Shown here one piece after another: positions 7,193 through 9,172 of a stretch of DNA of 9,172 nucleotides (positions are counted from its first letter, which is position 1; the number at the start of each line of letters is the position of its first letter). A model generated the notes under the pieces. The model had not been told where the DNA came from, made no database searches, and saw nothing but the letters and a program-made list of their open reading frames with translations. This DNA comes from RGIG1934 sp964492545 (lineage in GTDB: Bacteria; Bacillota; Clostridia; Lachnospirales; Lachnospiraceae), in the NCBI GenBank assembly GCA_964492545.1, contig CAZBKO010000094.1:1-9172 (forward strand). The letters are read 5' to 3'. Both the position numbers and the translations under genes were made by a program.

Positions 7193-8080
7193 TTATTTGC
7201 TTCTGTCAACTAATGAGCAAATAAGTTCCTCTATAAATTCACTATTAAGTCCCAAATCTCTTAAATCCTTAATTGCGCATTCAGACAATGTATTAACATA
7301 ATCTGAAGCTGCATCCATTCCCAATAATGTAACATAAGTATACTTATGGTTCTTCTCATCACTTAATACTGGTTTGCCAAGCTCATCTGTTGTACTTGTA
7401 AGGTCCAGAATATCATCCTGAATCTGAAATGCAAGACCAACCTTTTGTGCTATCTCTTCAACAACATTAAGCTGCTCCTCATCTGCTCCACCAAGCACAG
7501 CACCTATCATCATTGATGCCTTAATAAGTGCTCCTGTTTTCAGCTCATATATAAAATCTAATGTATCCTTATCATTTACCTTATTCTCAGTTAATACATC
7601 TACGGTCTGACCACCAACCATGCCATAAATTCCCGCAAATGATGATAGCATATCAAATGCTATTGCTGCTTTGTACGGAGATGACGAAGCAATTATAGCA
7701 CCGGCTACAATCTCATATGCATAGTTAAGCAGACCATCGCCGGCCAAAACACCTATAGCATGTCCATACTTAATGTGAGTAGTTGGTTTTCCACGTCTTA
7801 ATTCATCATTGTCCATTGCCGGAAGGTCATCATGAACAAGAGAATACGTGTGTATGCATTCAATTGCAGCCATAAATGGTTCAGCCTCACTGTATTCACC
7901 ACTAAATAGCTTACAAAATTCCATTATAAATATTGGACGAAGTCTCTTACCACCGGCCTTAACACTATAATTCATAGCCTCGATTACAGTATGCTGTTTA
8001 CCCTCCTCCTGTGGAAGATATGAATATATAACATCCTGTGCAATATTAATTCTCTCTGATAATTCTTTATTAAAATCCAT
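7193..8080 (-). CDS. ispA: Polyprenyl synthetase, probably (2E,6E)-farnesyl diphosphate synthase
   Basis: Trans-isoprenyl diphosphate synthase, 295 residues, which condenses DMAPP/GPP with IPP to make C15 farnesyl diphosphate, the precursor of undecaprenyl phosphate and quinone side chains. It shows KAGGKRLRP (residues 41-49), binding the IPP diphosphate, the first Asp-rich motif DDLPAMD at 84-90, RRGKPTTH after it, and the second Asp-rich motif DDILD at 222-226, with FQIQ immediately before it. The first motif has the two-residue insertion typical of bacterial FPP synthases, and Tyr79, five residues before the first Asp, is an aromatic of the kind that caps chain length in short-chain enzymes. 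FPP is therefore more likely than a longer product, though geranylgeranyl diphosphate cannot be excluded by sequence. The start ATG overlaps the xseB stop. The next gene, dxs, makes the first committed MEP-pathway intermediate, so precursor supply and use are linked. Confidence 0.94.
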   Translation of the reverse strand: MDFNKELSERINIAQDVIYSYLPQEEGKQHTVIEAMNYSVKAGGKRLRPIFIMEFCKLFSGEYSEAEPFMAAIECIHTYSLVHDDLPAMDNDELRRGKPTTHIKYGHAIGVLAGDGLLNYAYEIVAGAIIASSSPYKAAIAFDMLSSFAGIYGMVGGQTVDVLTENKVNDKDTLDFIYELKTGALIKASMMIGAVLGGADEEQLNVVEEIAQKVGLAFQIQDDILDLTSTTDELGKPVLSDEKNHKYTYVTLLGMDAASDYVNTLSECAIKDLRDLGLNSEFIEELICSLVDRSK

Positions 8081-8283
8081 TATTTTTCAGCCTCTTCCTC
8101 ACCAATTATCTGCAGCTTTTTTTCAACCTTTTCTATTTTTGAATTACATGTCTTAACAAGCTTCATACCCTTTGTATATAAACTAAATGAATCCTCCAGA
8201 GATATATCATCGCTATCCAGTTTAGCAATTATCTCCTCCAATTCACGAAACGAATCCTCTAAAGTTACAGTCTTCTCTGCCAT
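8080..8283 (-). CDS. xseB: Exodeoxyribonuclease VII small subunit
   Basis: Small subunit of exonuclease VII, several copies of which bind each XseA to form the active ssDNA-degrading complex. The protein is 67 residues, normal for the family (about 60-80), acidic and predicted to be two helices. The N-terminal family pattern is clear: LEDSFRELEEIIAKLDSDD, then ISLEDSFSLYTKGMKLVKTC, and a C-terminal charged helix rich in K and E. The ATG lies 1 nt after the xseA stop and has a GGAG ribosome-binding site embedded in the last codons of xseA, about 7 nt upstream. Its TAA stop overlaps the ispA start by one base (TAATG). Such tight packing points to translational coupling and a set stoichiometry with XseA. 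No anomaly seen. Confidence 0.95.
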   Translation of the reverse strand: MAEKTVTLEDSFRELEEIIAKLDSDDISLEDSFSLYTKGMKLVKTCNSKIEKVEKKLQIIGEEEAEK

Positions 8284-8284
8284 A

Positions 8285-9172
8285 TTAATGCTCCAATCCT
8301 ATATTATCAACATCTGTTACCTTTGCACAAATGGTTCCATCTGCAAGATGAACCTTAATATTATCGCCATCATTTACCTGAGAAATACTTTTTAGTGCAT
8401 TATCCTTATTATCTGATACAAATGCATAGCCCTTAGATAATTTGCTCAGGGGAGAAAATCCGTTAAGCCTCTCACTATATAATGCCAGCTTATGCTTATT
8501 ATCCATTAAAGCTTTGTTCATTATATTGTTAAGTCTTGTCTCAATATCAGCTGCATACTGCATCTTTGATAATAAAATATTCTTTGGACTCAAATTATTA
8601 AGTCTTAAGCTATAATACTGTGTCTTATTCCTGTATTTCAAGATAACATTTCTAATCCTTTTATTAAGTTCTCTCTCAATATCATAAACGTCATCATTAA
8701 CCTTTTCATATTCATATACTGCCAGTTCAGCAGCTGCGGAAGGTGTCGGTGCTCTCATATCTGCAACATAATCTGCTATTGTCGTGTCTGTTTCATGTCC
8801 AACAGCTGAAATAACAGGAGTATTACATTCAAAAATAGCCCTTGCCACGATTTCTTCGTTGAAAGCCCATAAGTCTTCAATTGAACCGCCGCCTCTTCCA
8901 ACAATTATAACATCAAGATTCATTCTGTCCAGACACCTGATTCCATTGACAATACTTGCCATGGCTTCCTTGCCCTGTACAATTGCAGGATACAATATCA
9001 GTTCAACATATGGATTCCTTCTCTTGGAAATATTGATAATATCCTGAACTGCTGCACCGGTTCTTGCCGTTACAATGCCAACTCTTGAGGAATATTTGGG
9101 AATTGCCTTCTTGTACTCAGCAGAAAACATACCCATTTCTTCAAGTTCCCTCTTAAGCTGTTCATATCTCCT
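8285..9172 (-). CDS. xseA: Exodeoxyribonuclease VII large subunit, 5'-truncated by window edge
   Basis: Catalytic large subunit of exonuclease VII, a cytosolic enzyme that with XseB degrades single-stranded DNA into oligonucleotides during repair. The reading frame is open to the last base of the window: 12 codons (reading RRYEQLKRELEE) precede the first Met at 9136, so that Met is internal and the true start lies beyond 9172. The 295 visible residues cover the catalytic domain and C-terminal part; the N-terminal OB-fold (roughly the first 100-150 residues in the family) is outside. Family landmarks seen are RVGIVTARTGAAVQDI, the glycine-rich GRGGGSIEDLWAFN, and SAVGHETDTTIADYVAD followed by RAPTPSAAAELA, which holds conserved catalytic-site residues. 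A charged, probably helical stretch follows, as expected for the XseB-binding region. The stop TAA is 1 nt from the xseB start, so the two subunits are surely co-translated. Identification is firm; only the 5' end is missing. Confidence 0.96.
   Translation of the reverse strand, partial: RRYEQLKRELEEMGMFSAEYKKAIPKYSSRVGIVTARTGAAVQDIINISKRRNPYVELILYPAIVQGKEAMASIVNGIRCLDRMNLDVIIVGRGGGSIEDLWAFNEEIVARAIFECNTPVISAVGHETDTTIADYVADMRAPTPSAAAELAVYEYEKVNDDVYDIERELNKRIRNVILKYRNKTQYYSLRLNNLSPKNILLSKMQYAADIETRLNNIMNKALMDNKHKLALYSERLNGFSPLSKLSKGYAFVSDNKDNALKSISQVNDGDNIKVHLADGTICAKVTDVDNIGLEH

Noticed and set aside
9097..9136. Complete xseA starting at the Met at 9136
   Set aside because: The frame continues upstream to the window edge with family-like residues (YEQLKRELEE), and the protein would lack its OB-fold, so the gene is cut by the window rather than short.

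Overview
The window is an AT-rich stretch of a low-GC, spore-forming Firmicute. It most resembles Clostridia, and codon and protein style suggest Lachnospiraceae; that family call is inference, because no rRNA or unique marker is present. All nine recognisable genes lie on the minus strand, so the biological order runs from coordinate 9172 down to 1. It is the well-known conserved block xseA-xseB-ispA-dxs-tlyA-nadK-argR-recN-spoIVB.

Region 9172-7193 holds the 3' part of xseA (its start is outside the window), then xseB and ispA. The three are almost continuous: 1 nt between xseA and xseB, and a TAATG stop/start overlap between xseB and ispA. Region 7183-3151 holds dxs, the TlyA-type rRNA 2'-O-methyltransferase gene, nadK and argR, with gaps of only a few to about 30 nt. 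Region 3150-1406 holds recN behind a 56-nt spacer that contains an inverted repeat and a possible 7-codon upstream ORF. Region 1405-1323 holds a clear intrinsic terminator after recN and a possible forespore-type promoter. Region 1322-108 is spoIVB. Region 107-1 has no gene I can identify; in relatives spo0A usually follows spoIVB, but its start is not visible here.

The long run from xseA to recN is probably one housekeeping transcript. It joins DNA repair (exonuclease VII subunits, RecN), isoprenoid precursor and FPP synthesis (Dxs, IspA), rRNA modification (TlyA), NADP supply (NAD kinase) and arginine-responsive control (ArgR). NADP(H) is consumed by the MEP pathway and by arginine and other biosyntheses, but the grouping is mainly a conserved gene order rather than one pathway. 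SpoIVB is a sporulation signalling protease, set apart by the terminator and therefore probably expressed from its own promoter.

I found no mobile element, CRISPR array, RNA gene or novel system. All protein-coding space is explained by known families with intact key residues. The points worth a second look are small and regulatory, in the recN-spoIVB, argR-recN and tlyA-nadK junctions. Four starts were moved downstream from the longest ORF on ribosome-binding-site or family-pattern grounds: spoIVB, nadK, tlyA and dxs.
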